Of a stretch of DNA of 64,000 bases, positions 1-10,502 are shown piece by piece. Made by a program: the position numbers and the translations under genes. The notes beneath the pieces were generated by a model that did no database searches, was not told where the DNA came from, and saw only the letters and a list, made by a program, of their open reading frames with translations. The stretch is taken from NCBI RefSeq assembly GCF_032594935.1, contig NZ_CP118734.1:834001-898000 (forward strand), written 5' to 3'. Numbering within the stretch: the first letter of the stretch is position 1; the number at the start of each line of letters is the position of its first letter. The DNA comes from Streptococcus sp. 29892 (lineage in GTDB: Bacteria; Bacillota; Bacilli; Lactobacillales; Streptococcaceae).

Positions 1-3000
1 AAGAAGCGGACCAAGGATTAAACCTATTCTCATTTCTGGAAGAGGAGCCAGTTCAGAGTATTGGACTATTGGAACCAGATAGTTCAGAAATAGGTCATAA
101 CGATACTGATCTTGAAGAATCAGATAGTCAAATTCCTGAAGAGGTAGTAGTCGAAACAATTCCAGAGATTCCAGTAATGGACTTTTATTTTCCAGAAGAT
201 ATGACGGACTTTTATCCAAAGACTGCTAGAGATAAGGTTGAGACAAACATTGCGGCTATTCGTTTGGTAAAAAATCTAGAAGTAGAGCACCGCAATGCTT
301 TACCAAGTGAACAAGAACTCCTTGCCAAGTATGTAGGCTGGGGTGGACTAGCCAATGAATTTTTTGATGACTATAATCCAAAATTTTCTAAGGAACTAGA
401 AGAACTGAAAAGCCTAGTCACAGATAAAGAGTATTCGGATATGAAACAGTCCTCTCTGACAGCCTATTACACAGACCCAGCCCTGATCCGTCAGATGTGG
501 GATAAGTTGGAAAGAGATGGCTTTACAGGTGGCAAAATCCTAGATCCTTCCATGGGAACAGGGAATTTTTTTGCAGCAATGCCCAAACACTTAAGAGAAA
601 AGAGTGAGTTATATGGTGTGGAATTAGATACCATTACAGGAGCTATTGCCAAACACCTTCATCCAAATAGTCACATTGAAATTAAGGGCTTTGAGACGGT
701 GGCTTTTAACGACAATAGTTTTGATTTAGTGATTTCAAATGTTCCCTTTGCCAATATACGAATTGCGGATAACAGGTACGATAAGCCTTACATGATTCAT
801 GACTACTTTGTCAAAAAGTCACTTGATTTGGTCCATGATGGTGGACAAGTAGCGATTATCTCTTCAACAGGAACCATGGATAAGCGAACAGAAAACATCT
901 TACAAGATATTCGTGAGACAACTGAATTTCTTGGTGGGGTTCGACTGCCTGATTCTGCCTTTAAGGCCATTGCAGGAACGAGTGTCACAACGGATATGTT
1001 ATTCTTTCAGAAACACTTGAACAAGGGATATGTTACAGATGACTTAGCCTTTTCTGGTTCCATTCGTTATGAAAAGGATAGTCGCATTTGGCTCAATCCT
1101 TACTTTGATGGAGAATACAATAGCCAAGTGCTAGGAACCTACGAGGTCAGAAATTTTAACGGTGGAACACTTTCTGTTAAGGGGACTAGTGATGACTTGA
1201 TTGCAAGTGTTGAAACAGCTCTACATCAAGTAAAAGCCCCAAGAAAGATTGATAGAAATGAGGTCATCATTAACCCAGATGTGTTGACCAAACAAGTCAT
1301 TGATACCTCCATTCCAGCTGAAATGAGGGAGAATCTAGATCAGTACAGTTTTGGTTATCAGGGTTCTACAGTTTACTATCGAGATAACAAAGGCATTCGA
1401 GTCGGAACCAAGACGGAAGAAATCAGTTACTATGTCGATGAAGAGGGCAACTTCAAAGCATGGGACACCAAACATTCTCAAAAGCAGATTGATCGCTTTA
1501 ATGCCTTAGAAGTGACTGATAACACTGCTCTGGATGTCTATGTGACCGATGATGCAGCAAAACGTGGTCAGTTTAAGGGATATTATAAAAAGACAGTTTT
1601 CTATGAAGCTCCATTGTCTGATAAAGAAGTGGCACGAATCAAAGGAATGGTCGATATTCGCAATGCCTACCAAGAAGTTATTGCCATTCAACGCTATTAT
1701 GACTACGATACGGAGTTCTTTAACCTCTTGTTAGGCAAACTCAATCGTACCTATGATAGCTTTGTCAAACACTATGGGTATTTGAACAGTGCAGTGAACC
1801 GCAATCTTTTTGATAGTGATGATAAGTATTCGCTTCTTGCTAGTTTGGAAGATGAACGTCTGGATCCAAGTGGAAAGTCTGTTATCTATACTAAATCCCT
1901 TGCTTTTGAGAAGGCTTTAGTGCGTCCTGAAAAAGAGGTTAAAAAGGTACATACTGCCCTTGATGCCTTAAATTCGAGCTTGGCTGACGGACGTGGTGTT
2001 GATTTCGATTATATGATGTCTATCTATCAGGTTGAATCGAAGATGACCTTGATTGAGGAATTAGGCGACCTCATTATGCCTGATCCTGAGAAGTATTTGA
2101 ATGGAGAATTGACCTATGTTTCTCGCCAAGACTTTCTGTCAGGGGATGTCGTCACTAAGTTAGAAGTGGTGGACCTATTTGTCAAACAAGACAATCAGGA
2201 CTTTAACTGGTCGCATTATGCAGGGTTACTTGAGACGGTCAAACCAGCACGTATTACTTTAGCAGACATTGATTATCGAATCGGTTCACGCTGGATTCCT
2301 TTGTCTATTTACGGAAAATTTGCCCAAGAAACCTTTATGGGGAAAGCCTATGAATTGTCAGACCAAGAAGTAGCAACAGTCCTTGAAGTCAGTCCCATTG
2401 ACGGGGTTATCACTTACCAATCTAAGTTTGCCTACACCTATTCCAACGTAACGGATAGGAGTTTAGGTGTCCCTGCTTCACGCTATGATAGTGGTCGAAA
2501 AATCTTTGAAAACCTCCTGAATTCCAATCAACCAACCATCACAAAACAAGTTGTTGAAGGGGATAAGAAAAAGAATGTGACGGATGTGGAGAAAACAACA
2601 GTCCTGCGTGCCAAGGAAACACACCTACAAGAACTCTTTCAAGGTTTTGTAGCAAGGTATCCAGAAGTCCAACAGATGATTGAAGACACCTATAATAGGC
2701 TCTACAATCGTACGGTATCAAAGACCTATGACGGTAGCCATTTAACCATTGATGGACTTGCTCAGAATATTTCATTACGGCCTCACCAAAAGAATGCCAT
2801 TCAACGGATTGTCGAGGAAAAACGTGCCCTACTAGCTCATGAAGTTGGTTCAGGTAAAACACTTACCATGCTTGGGGCAGGATTCAAACTGAAAGAACTC
2901 GGAATGGTACATAAACCTCTCTATGTGGTTCCTTCTAGTTTGACTGCTCAGTTTGGTCAAGAAATCATGAAATTTTTCCCAACCAAAAAAGTCTATGTGA

Positions 3001-4346
3001 CCACCAAGAAAGATTTTGCCAAAGCTAAACGCAAACAGTTTGTATCACGTATTATCACAGGGGACTATGATGCCATTGTCATTGGAGATTCACAATTTGA
3101 GAAGATACCGATGAGTCGTGAAAAACAGGTCACCTATATCAATGACAAACTTGAACAACTCAGAGAAATCAAGCTAGGAAGTGACTCTGATTATACGGTG
3201 AAAGAAGCAGAGCGTTCGATTAAGGGACTAGAGCACCAATTAGAAGAACTCCAAAAACTGGAGCGGGATACCTTTATTGAATTTGAAAACCTTGGCATTG
3301 ATTTTCTTTTTGTGGATGAGGCTCATCACTTCAAGAATATCCGACCAATCACTGGACTTGGGAATGTCGCGGGTATCACCAATACCACTTCAAAAAAGAA
3401 CGTAGACATGGAAATGAAGGTGAGACAGGTTCAGGCAGAGCATGGCGATAGAAATGTTGTTTTTGCGACAGGAACACCAGTCTCAAACTCCATTAGTGAA
3501 CTTTTCACTATGATGAATTACATTCAACCCGATGTCTTGGAACGATACCAGGTATCCAATTTTGACTCCTGGGTTGGGGCTTTTGGGAATATCGAAAACT
3601 CTATGGAACTAGCCCCGACAGGAGATAAATACCAACCTAAGAAACGGTTCAAGAAATTTGTCAACCTTCCTGAACTCATGCGAATTTACAAGGAAACAGC
3701 TGATATTCAGACTTCAGATATGCTTGATTTACCTGTACCTGAAGCTAAGATTATTGCGGTGGAAAGCGAGTTAACGCAAGCTCAGAAATACTATTTAGAA
3801 GAACTGGTAGAGCGTTCAGACGCTATCAAGTCAGGTAGTGTCGATCCAAGTAGAGATAATATGTTAAAGATAACCGGGGAAGCTAGAAAACTAGCCATTG
3901 ATATGCGGTTGATTGACCCTGCTTATACCTTATCAGACAATGAGAAAATCCTTCAAGTCGTTGATAATGTCGAGCGGATTTACCGTGAAGGAGCTGAAGA
4001 CAAAGCCACTCAGATGATTTTCTCTGATATTGGAACGCCTAAAAGTAAGGGAGAAGGATTTGATGTTTACAATGAACTTAAGGACTTGCTTGTCGATCGA
4101 GGGATACCAAAAGAAGAAATTGCCTTTGTGCATGATGCCAATACTGATGAAAAGAAAAACTTACTGTCTAGAAAGGTCAATAGCGGAGAAGTACGGATTC
4201 TCATGGCTTCTACGGAAAAAGGTGGAACGGGTTTAAACGTACAATCACGTATGAAAGCTGTCCACCACTTAGATGTTCCATGGCGTCCTTCTGATGTAGG
4301 ACGGATTTTGCGGACATTCAAAATAAAAAAGAATGTGATATATTAA
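1..4346 (+). pseudogene. ICE-borne DNA methylase/SNF2 helicase, open at the left edge and 3'-truncated
   Basis: The reading frame is open from the window edge; the first possible start at 69 is an internal TTG, so the true N-terminus lies outside. The protein has an adenine-methylase-like half (SAM motif DPSMGTGNFF near residue 158 counted from 69, and a degenerate catalytic motif SNVPF near 223) and an SNF2 helicase half (Walker A EVGSGKT near 925, DEAH near 1083). This architecture is known from Tn5252/ICESa2603-type ICEs, where the protein is usually well over 2000 residues. Here it ends just after GRILR, in the middle of helicase motif VI, followed by about nine foreign residues and a stop. 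I infer it was cut by the tet(O)-bearing segment and is inactive as a helicase. Confidence 0.85.
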
Positions 4347-4386
4347 TCACAAATCACTTATCACAAATCACAAGTGATTTGTGATT
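4345..4386. repeat. Operator- or iteron-like direct and inverted repeats
   Basis: Two direct copies of ATCACAAATCAC (4346-4357 and 4360-4371) are followed after two bases by an inverted copy, GTGATTTGTGAT (4374-4385). The set lies about 50 bp upstream of a truncated small basic gene. This layout is typical of autoregulated ribbon-helix-helix repressors or plasmid partition sites; the function is inferred. Confidence 0.6.
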
Positions 4387-4434
4387 GTTGATGATAAAAT
4401 AAGAATAAGAAGAAATAGAAAGAAGTGAGTGATT

Positions 4435-4572
4435 GTGGGAAATTTAGGCGCACAAAAAGAAAAACGAAATGATACACCAATCAGTGCAAAAAAAGATATA
4501 ATGGGAGATAAGACGGTTCGTGTTCGTGCTGACTTGCACCATATCATATTATTAAATAAACTGTCAATTTGA
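4435..4572 (+). pseudogene. Truncated small basic DNA-binding-type protein (CopG-like, tentative)
   Basis: A GTG-started 45-codon frame preceded by an AAGTGAG ribosome site encodes a hydrophilic, Lys/Arg-rich N-terminus with DKTVRVRADLHH. The VRVRADLH segment looks like the beta-strand and first helix of ribbon-helix-helix (CopG/Arc) proteins. After LHH the sequence becomes hydrophobic and stops, so the original gene appears to be cut by the tet(O) leader region. The repeats just upstream fit autoregulation by such a protein. The family assignment rests on a short stretch and is tentative. Confidence 0.45.
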
Positions 4573-4783
4573 TAGTGGGAACAAAAAGTAGCAGTCCCGT
4601 TTCACTTTTAATATGGGGCTTAGTTTTTTGTACCCAGTTTAAGAATACTTTTATCATGTAATTTTATATGCCCGAAAACATATAAGTGTTTTGGGGCTAT
4701 TGGAGTTATTTACCCAGTGATAGGAGTATTTATCACTGGGTATTTTTATGCCCTTTTTTGGGTGTTGATAGGAGGAAAATCAC
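4573..4783 (+). promoter_or_regulatory. tet(O) leader with attenuator hairpins
   Basis: The 210-bp leader holds a very short frame (ATG at 4668, five codons), a hairpin formed by GCCCGAAAACA and TGTTTTGGGGC (4670-4697), and a 12-bp perfect terminator stem TACCCAGTGATA/TATCACTGGGTA (4711-4722 and 4731-4742) running into TTTTT. An AGGAGG ribosome site lies at about 4770-4775. Ribosomal-protection genes of the tet(M)/tet(O) group are known to be controlled by leader-peptide attenuation; the same mode here is inferred from the hairpins. Confidence 0.7.
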
Positions 4784-6703
4784 ATGAAAATAATTAACTT
4801 AGGCATTCTGGCTCACGTTGACGCAGGAAAGACAACATTAACGGAGAGTTTATTGTATACCAGTGGTGCAATTGCAGAACCAGGGAGCGTAGATAAAGGC
4901 ACAACAAGGACAGATACAATGAATTTGGAGCGTCAAAGGGGAATCACTATCCAGACAGCAGTGACATCTTTTCAGTGGGAGGATGTAAAAGTCAACATTA
5001 TAGATACGCCAGGCCATATGGATTTTTTGGCGGAAGTATACCGTTCTTTATCCGTATTAGACGGAGCAGTATTATTAGTTTCTGCAAAGGATGGCATACA
5101 GGCACAGACCCGTATACTGTTTCATGCACTACAGACAATGAAGATTCCGACAATTTTTTTCATCAATAAAATTGACCAAGAGGGGATTGATTTGCCAATG
5201 GTATATCAAGAAATGAAAGCAAAGCTTTCTTCGGAAATTATAGTGAAGCAAAAGGTTGGGCAGCATCCCCATATAAATGTAACAGACAATGACGATATGG
5301 AACAGTGGGATACGGTAATTATGGGAAACGATGAACTATTAGAGAAATATATGTCAGGGAAACCGTTTAAAATGTCAGAACTGGAACAGGAAGAAAACAG
5401 GAGATTCCAAAACGGAACGTTATTTCCCGTTTATCACGGAAGCGCTAAAAACAATCTGGGGATTCGGCAGCTTATAGAAGTGATTGCCAGTAAATTTTAT
5501 TCATCAACGCCTGAAGGTCAATCTGAACTATGCGGGCAGGTTTTTAAGATTGAATATTCAGAAAAAAGGAGGCGTTTGGCTTATGTGCGTCTGTACAGCG
5601 GCGCATTGCATTCGAGGGACGTTGTCAGAATATCAGAAAAAGAGAAAATAAAAATTACAGAGATGAGTATTCCTACAAACGGTGAATTGTGTTTAGCAGA
5701 TACGGCTTACTCTGGTGATATTGTAATTTTACCAAATGATGTTTTGCAGCTAAACAGTATTTTGGGGAACGAAATACTGTTGCCGCAGAGAAAATTTATT
5801 GAAAATCCGCTCCCTATGCTCCAAACAACGATTGCAGTAAAGAAATCTGAACAGCGGGAAATATTGCTTGGGGCACTTACAGAAATTTCAGATGGCGATC
5901 CTCTTTTAAAATATTATGTGGATACTACAACGCATGAGATTATACTTTCTTTTTTGGGGAATGTGCAGATGGAAGTCATTTGTGCCATCCTTGAGGAAAA
6001 ATATCATGTGGAGGCAGAAATAAAAGAGCCTACTGTTATATATATGGAAAGACCGCTTAGAAAAGCAGAATATACCATCCACATAGAAGTCCCGCCAAAT
6101 CCTTTCTGGGCTTCTGTCGGGTTGTCCATAGAGCCGCTCCCTATTGGAAGCGGAGTGCAGTATGAAAGCAGAGTTTCACTTGGATATTTAAATCAATCGT
6201 TCCAAAATGCGGTTATGGAGGGGGTTCTTTATGGCTGCGAGCAGGGGCTGTATGGATGGAAAGTGACAGACTGTAAAATCTGTTTTGAATATGGATTGTA
6301 TTATAGTCCTGTAAGTACCCCCGCAGACTTTCGGCTGCTTTCCCCTATCGTATTGGAGCAGGCTTTAAAAAAAGCAGGGACAGAACTATTAGAGCCATAT
6401 CTCCACTTTGAAATTTATGCACCGCAGGAATATCTCTCACGGGCGTATCATGATGCTCCAAGGTATTGTGCAGATATTGTAAGTACTCAGATAAAGAATG
6501 ACGAGGTCATTCTGAAAGGAGAAATCCCTGCCAGATGTATTCAAGAATACAGGAACGATTTAACTTATTTCACAAATGGGCAGGGAGTCTGCTTGACAGA
6601 GTTAAAAGGATACCAGCCAGCTATTGGTAAATTTATTTGCCAACCCCGCCGCCCGAATAGCCGTATAGATAAGGTTCGGCATATGTTCCACAAGTTAGCT
6701 TAA
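4784..6703 (+). CDS. tet(O): Tetracycline-resistance ribosomal protection protein Tet(O) (possibly mosaic)
   Basis: This is a 639-residue EF-G-like GTPase, the usual Tet(O) length. The G1 motif AHVDAGKTT starts at residue 10, the G3 motif DTPGH is at 74-78 and NKID is at 128-131. Family members bind the ribosome and dislodge tetracycline using GTP. The sequence matches what I remember of Tet(O) closely except for a patch around residues 265-312 (for example [12 protein letters not shown] and [11 protein letters not shown]), which looks more like Tet(32)/Tet(W). A mosaic allele such as those reported in S. suis is therefore possible. It has a strong AGGAGG ribosome site and its own attenuator leader. 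The flanking truncated ICE genes show it arrived as an inserted block. Confidence 0.95.
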   Translation: MKIINLGILAHVDAGKTTLTESLLYTSGAIAEPGSVDKGTTRTDTMNLERQRGITIQTAVTSFQWEDVKVNIIDTPGHMDFLAEVYRSLSVLDGAVLLVSAKDGIQAQTRILFHALQTMKIPTIFFINKIDQEGIDLPMVYQEMKAKLSSEIIVKQKVGQHPHINVTDNDDMEQWDTVIMGNDELLEKYMSGKPFKMSELEQEENRRFQNGTLFPVYHGSAKNNLGIRQLIEVIASKFYSSTPEGQSELCGQVFKIEYSEKRRRLAYVRLYSGALHSRDVVRISEKEKIKITEMSIPTNGELCLADTAYSGDIVILPNDVLQLNSILGNEILLPQRKFIENPLPMLQTTIAVKKSEQREILLGALTEISDGDPLLKYYVDTTTHEIILSFLGNVQMEVICAILEEKYHVEAEIKEPTVIYMERPLRKAEYTIHIEVPPNPFWASVGLSIEPLPIGSGVQYESRVSLGYLNQSFQNAVMEGVLYGCEQGLYGWKVTDCKICFEYGLYYSPVSTPADFRLLSPIVLEQALKKAGTELLEPYLHFEIYAPQEYLSRAYHDAPRYCADIVSTQIKNDEVILKGEIPARCIQEYRNDLTYFTNGQGVCLTELKGYQPAIGKFICQPRRPNSRIDKVRHMFHKLA

Positions 6704-6754
6704 CAGCTTGCAAAAGTCATATAAAATGAGATTTGAAAGGATTAGAGACTAATT

Positions 6755-6928
6755 ATGATGAAATGCGAATGGATATTGTGTCCTGTTTGTGGGAGCAAAA
6801 CCCGTAATAAAATTAGGAAGGACACTGTTTTGGAGAATTATCCCCTTTATTGTCCAAAATGCAGACAAGAAAGCTTGATTAAAGTTGACAACTTGAAGAT
6901 AACTGTCATCAAAGAGCCAGACGCTTAA
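6755..6928 (+). CDS. Cysteine-rich KTR-domain small protein
   Basis: This 57-residue gene is too short for most gene finders. It has two CPxC knuckles (CPVC at residues 9-12 and CPKC at 33-36), the hallmark of a small zinc ribbon, and a GSKTR stretch that gives the cysteine-rich KTR family (Pfam 14205) its name. Such genes commonly sit directly behind ribosomal-protection tet genes in Firmicutes mobile elements. It starts at ATG 6755 (or 6758) after an AAAGGA-type ribosome site and lies 51 bp downstream of tet(O), probably co-transcribed with it. Its biochemical role is unknown. Confidence 0.85.
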   Translation: MMKCEWILCPVCGSKTRNKIRKDTVLENYPLYCPKCRQESLIKVDNLKITVIKEPDA

Positions 6929-6933
6929 GACGC

Positions 6934-6980
6934 AGAGCCGATGAAATTGTGGAACAATTCACGAATCATCGGCTCTTTTT
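6934..6980 (+). terminator. Rho-independent terminator of the tet(O) unit
   Basis: Perfect 11-bp stem AGAGCCGATGA (6934-6944) and TCATCGGCTCT (6966-6976) followed by a T run. It closes the tet(O)/KTR transcription unit. Confidence 0.9.
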
Positions 6981-7011
6981 GTTTCGTATTTGAAAGAACA
7001 AACTCACCAAA

Positions 7012-7674
7012 TAAAAAAAACGATATTCTACTTCATCAACTATTAGGAAAATTGAGCAATCTCAAACAAATTCGGAGGAATCTGATATAACCTATTCGAA
7101 ATCGGAAAGTTATTATCGTAGTATTCTTATTCAATCTCGAGATGAACAACGTCATTATATTGAATCTTTACCTCAAGAACAGCAACAAAGCGTTCAAACA
7201 ACATTTTCTGCAATGGTAATGAAAGCAGAGGAACTCAAACAAGAATTTTCCTCAGACAAAGAGCTAATCGAAACGGTGTTGCATGACTTGTTGGAGGAAG
7301 AAGAACAAGTAAGGGATTTTTCCACTTCGGAAACTTCTGACTTAATAGAAACTTATGCCAAGAAAAAAAGTATGCGTTATCTTCAAGGGACTCCAGCTAC
7401 ACAGCAAAAATATTACGGTTACTCAGTGCCCGATGAATTACTTAAGTCCGTATTTTTGAACGGTAATCCAATATCATTCCAGTTTTATGGTTATGTGATT
7501 GGAGAAGGCGAATTGTATATCCCCAATGACTGCTATGTGAATGAAGCAGGAACAGAACTTGTTTTATTTGTTGAAAGAAATGGCCAGAAGTATGTCTTAG
7601 AAAGCAACATGTCACCAGATAATCAAAAAATTGATGTTTTCTTTAGTCAAGATGAAATTTTGGCTTCTTATTGA
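7012..7674 (+). pseudogene. Unrecognised hydrophilic protein, probably missing its 5' end
   Basis: The frame is open from 7012 to a stop at 7674 (about 220 codons), but the first ATG is only at 7213 and has no ribosome site. The codons between 7012 and 7213 read as normal protein, rich in Ser, Gln and Glu. I infer that the gene lost its start where the tet(O) block joins. The product would be acidic, with a helical Glu/Lys-rich middle and a beta-rich C-terminal part (GYVIGEGELYIPND), and no membrane segments. I do not recognise the family. It does not resemble the C-terminus of SNF2-type ICE helicases as I know them, so it is probably not the other half of the gene at the left edge. Confidence 0.5.
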
Positions 7675-8054
7675 CAGTAAAATATTAGATAAAATTAATA
7701 TTGATTATTTTTCTCCTTCCCACATATCAAATTTCTTTTGGATTGATTAGTTGATAATAGGGAAAACTACCTTGAAATTGTGTGGGTAATTAACCTGTAT
7801 AGGGCTAGGCCGTTTTCTATTTGATTTTTTTATTAAATTTAGCCTGGTGGAAACATCAGGCTTTATTTTTTTTTGACTTTTTTTCAATAAATGCGGAAAA
7901 ATTACTCCCACACCTACCTAGTAAGGTAGTAGGAATATTTGTATTCCATGAACTATGGCATAAAATTATCAGGTCGAATTAGTTGGTCTGATAACTTGAC
8001 TAATATCCTTTTTAGAGTGATATATAGTGTGCCATTACATAGGAAGGAGAGTAA
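7675..8054. other. AT-rich, hairpin-rich intergenic region in front of the recombinase genes
   Basis: No gene is visible. The region has a terminator-like hairpin, AGCCTGGTG/CATCAGGCT (7841-7849 and 7854-7862), ending in a long T run. Further small palindromes follow: CTACC/GGTAG near 7917-7932, GGAATA/TATTCC near 7931-7946, and TTATCAG/CTGATAA near 7967-7996. A possible weak promoter (TTGACT 7996-8001, TATATA 8021-8026, 19-bp spacer) and an AGGAAGGAG ribosome site precede the first recombinase. The palindromes could be recombinase or repressor sites; that is inference. Confidence 0.5.
7841..7872 (+). terminator. Terminator-like hairpin upstream of the recombinase cluster
   Basis: Stem AGCCTGGTG, loop GAAA, stem CATCAGGCT, then TTTATTTTTTTTT. 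It could terminate the upstream gene or act as an attenuator for the recombinases. Confidence 0.7.
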
Positions 8055-9296
8055 ATGTCCGTAAAGAAGATTAGAGTCAATAAACAAAAACACAAGAAGA
8101 GGGTCTGTGCCTACATTCGAGTTTCGACGACTAATGGAAGTCAGTTAGAATCGTTAGAAAATCAGAAACAGTATTTTGAAAACCTGTATTCCAATAGAGA
8201 CGATATTGATTTTGTAGGTGTTTATCATGACAGAGGTATATCTGGTTCTAAGGATAATCGTCCAAATTTTCAAGCGATGATTGAAGTTTGTCGTAAAGGT
8301 ATGATTGATGTTATCCACACCAAGTCTATTGCTCGATTTGCTAGAAACACGATTACAGTTCTTGAAATTAGTCGTGAACTGAAGGCAATAGGAGTAGACA
8401 TATTCTTTGAGGAACAAAACATTCATACTCTTTCAAGTGAAGGGGAAGTGATGCTTTCAGTATTAGCTAGTATCGCGGAGGACGAGTTGAGGAGTATGAG
8501 TGGCAATCAACGCTGGGCATTCCAAAAGAAGTTTCAACGAGGAGAGCTAGTCATTAACACCAAGCGATTCTTAGGATATGACATAGATGAGAATGGTGAG
8601 TTGATTATCAATCCAGAAGAAGCTTTCATAGTCAGGCAAATATTTGCACTTTACCTTGAAGGGTATGGTACTCATCGTATTGCCAAACTGTTAAATGAAA
8701 AGGGCGTTGCGACTGTCACAGGTGCTAAATGGCATGACACCACAATCCGTCAAATGTTAAGCAATGAAAAATACAATGGTTCGGTCTTATTGCAGAAGTA
8801 TTTTCACGATGGTGTGAATGGTCCTAAAAAATTGAATCGGGGTGAACTCGAACAATACTTTATAGAGGATAATCACGAAGCCATTATTTCTATGAAAGAA
8901 TGGCAAGCAGTCCAGGACAAACTAAACAGTAGTAGATGGCAACAAGGTAGAAACAAAACCTATAAATTTACAGGGTTATTAAAGTGTCAGCATTGTGGTA
9001 CGACTTTAAAGAGACAAGTTTCTTACAATAAAAAAATTGTTTGGTGCTGTTCCAAATACATTAAAGAGGGAAAAGTAGCTTGTCAGGGGATGCGTGTGCC
9101 AGAAGCAGATATCTCAAATTGGATAGTAACCTCGCTAGTAACAGTAATAGAAAGGGATAGAAATGGGGAAAAGTATTACAGTTATACCGGCCAAGAAAGT
9201 GCAGACCAGTGTTCAACATCAGGTCAGAAAGAAAATCAAAGTAGCCGCATATTGTCGAGTGTCCACCGACCAAGAAGAACAGCTATCAAGTTATGA
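8055..9296 (+). CDS. Large serine recombinase 1 of an ICE recombinase triplet
   Basis: The 413-residue protein has an N-terminal resolvase domain with catalytic Ser24 in RVST, the conserved arginine segment ARFARNT near 95, a recombinase domain at about 160-270, and a zinc ribbon starting CQHCG near 311 with paired cysteines WCC near 330. Such enzymes integrate and excise mobile DNA through a 5'-phosphoserine intermediate. The last 45 residues are read through the start of the second recombinase gene (134-bp overlap) and look low in information. The natural C-terminus may therefore be near NWIV and this tail an extension after loss of a stop. Clusters of three serine recombinases are known from Tn1806-like streptococcal ICEs. 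AGGAAGGAG precedes the ATG. Confidence 0.88.
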   Translation: MSVKKIRVNKQKHKKRVCAYIRVSTTNGSQLESLENQKQYFENLYSNRDDIDFVGVYHDRGISGSKDNRPNFQAMIEVCRKGMIDVIHTKSIARFARNTITVLEISRELKAIGVDIFFEEQNIHTLSSEGEVMLSVLASIAEDELRSMSGNQRWAFQKKFQRGELVINTKRFLGYDIDENGELIINPEEAFIVRQIFALYLEGYGTHRIAKLLNEKGVATVTGAKWHDTTIRQMLSNEKYNGSVLLQKYFHDGVNGPKKLNRGELEQYFIEDNHEAIISMKEWQAVQDKLNSSRWQQGRNKTYKFTGLLKCQHCGTTLKRQVSYNKKIVWCCSKYIKEGKVACQGMRVPEADISNWIVTSLVTVIERDRNGEKYYSYTGQESADQCSTSGQKENQSSRILSSVHRPRRTAIKL

Positions 9297-10502
9297 AAAC
9301 CAAGTTAATTATTACCGAGAGTTTATCTCTAAACACGAGGACTATGAGTTAGTTGACATCTATGCGGATGAGGGTATTTCAGCAACCAATACAAAAAAAC
9401 GTGATGCTTTTAACCGCTTGATACAAGATTGTAGGGCAGGTAAGGTGGATAGGATTTTGGTCAAGTCAATTAGTCGATTTGCTAGAAATACCCTTGATTG
9501 TATCAAATATGTCCGAGAGCTGAAAGAACTGGGTGTTTGTGTGACTTTTGAAAAGGAGAATATTGACAGCCTAGATTCCAAAGGTGAAGTTCTCCTTACA
9601 ATCCTTTCTTCCTTAGCACAGGATGAGTCACGCTCTATCTCAGAGAATGCGACGTGGGGAATTCGTAAGAAGTTTGAACGTGGTGAGTTGCGCGTGAATA
9701 CCATAAAGTTCATGGGTTATGACAAGGATGAAAATGGTAGGCTTATCATTACCCTCAGCAAGCTGAAACAGTAAAATTCATTTATGAGAAATTCTTAGAG
9801 GGGTATAGTTCCGAGTCCATAGCTAAGTATTTGAATGACAATGAAATACCTGGTTGGACAGGACAGGCAAATTGGTATCCTAGTGCTATACAGAAAATGC
9901 TTCAAAATGAAAAGTACAAAGGTGATGCCTTATTACAAAAGACTTTTACTGTTGATTTTCTGACTAAGAAACGAGTTCAAAATGATGGTCAAGTCAACCA
10001 ATACTATGTAGAAAATAGTCATGAAGCTATTATTGACAAAGACACTTGGGAATTAGTACAGTTGGAATTGACAAGGAGGAAAGACTTTCGAGAAGAACAT
10101 CAACTGAAAGCTTACATCATCCAAAATGACGATAATCCTTTTACAACTAAGGTGTTCTGTGCAGAATGTGGTTCAGCCTTTGGAAGGAAGAATTGGGCAA
10201 CCAGTCGAGGTAAACGTAAGGTGTGGCAATGTAACAACCGTTATCGCATCAAGGAGGTGGAAGGGTGTTTCAGTAGGCATTTGGATGAGGTGACACTTGA
10301 GCAGATTTTCCTAAAGGCATTAGTGCTACTGAGCGAGAACATTGATTTGCTTGATGGCAAGTGGGAGAAAATCTTGGCAGAGAATCGCCTGCTTGATAAG
10401 CACTACAGCATGGCATTGAGTGACATACTTAGGAAGGAGCAGATAGCTTTCAACCCCTCTGACATGTGCCGAGTGCTAGACTTTATCAGCATTGGATTTT
10501 AA
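9163..10502 (+). pseudogene. Large serine recombinase 2, frameshifted and clipped at the 3' end
   Basis: The first part (9163-9774) gives a resolvase domain with catalytic Ser34 in CRVSTD and ARNT near 105. It stops after LIITLSKLKQ. One extra base in the CCC run at 9752-9754 restores LIITPQQAETVKF, which is the expected recombinase-domain sequence and runs on into the frame ending at 10502. A single-base deletion has therefore split the gene; ATG 9831 would be the first start of the detached half. The zinc ribbon (CAECG, WQCNNR) and a coiled-coil-like tail follow. The end, after CRVLDFISIGF, abuts a truncated gene on the other strand, so the last residues are probably lost too. Integration with the native triplet is likely impaired. 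Confidence 0.85.

Noticed and set aside
2539..2862. 107-codon minus-strand frame inside the SNF2 gene
   Set aside because: It lies opposite conserved helicase sequence, without start signals or protein-like features.
4300..7020. Insertion-sequence-borne tet(O)
   Set aside because: No transposase, terminal inverted repeats or target duplication could be seen around the segment.
9061..9296. Overlap of recombinases 1 and 2 as proof of a fused protein
   Set aside because: The frames differ and recombinase 2 has its own GGAAA-type start context; the overlapping tail of recombinase 1 lacks family features.
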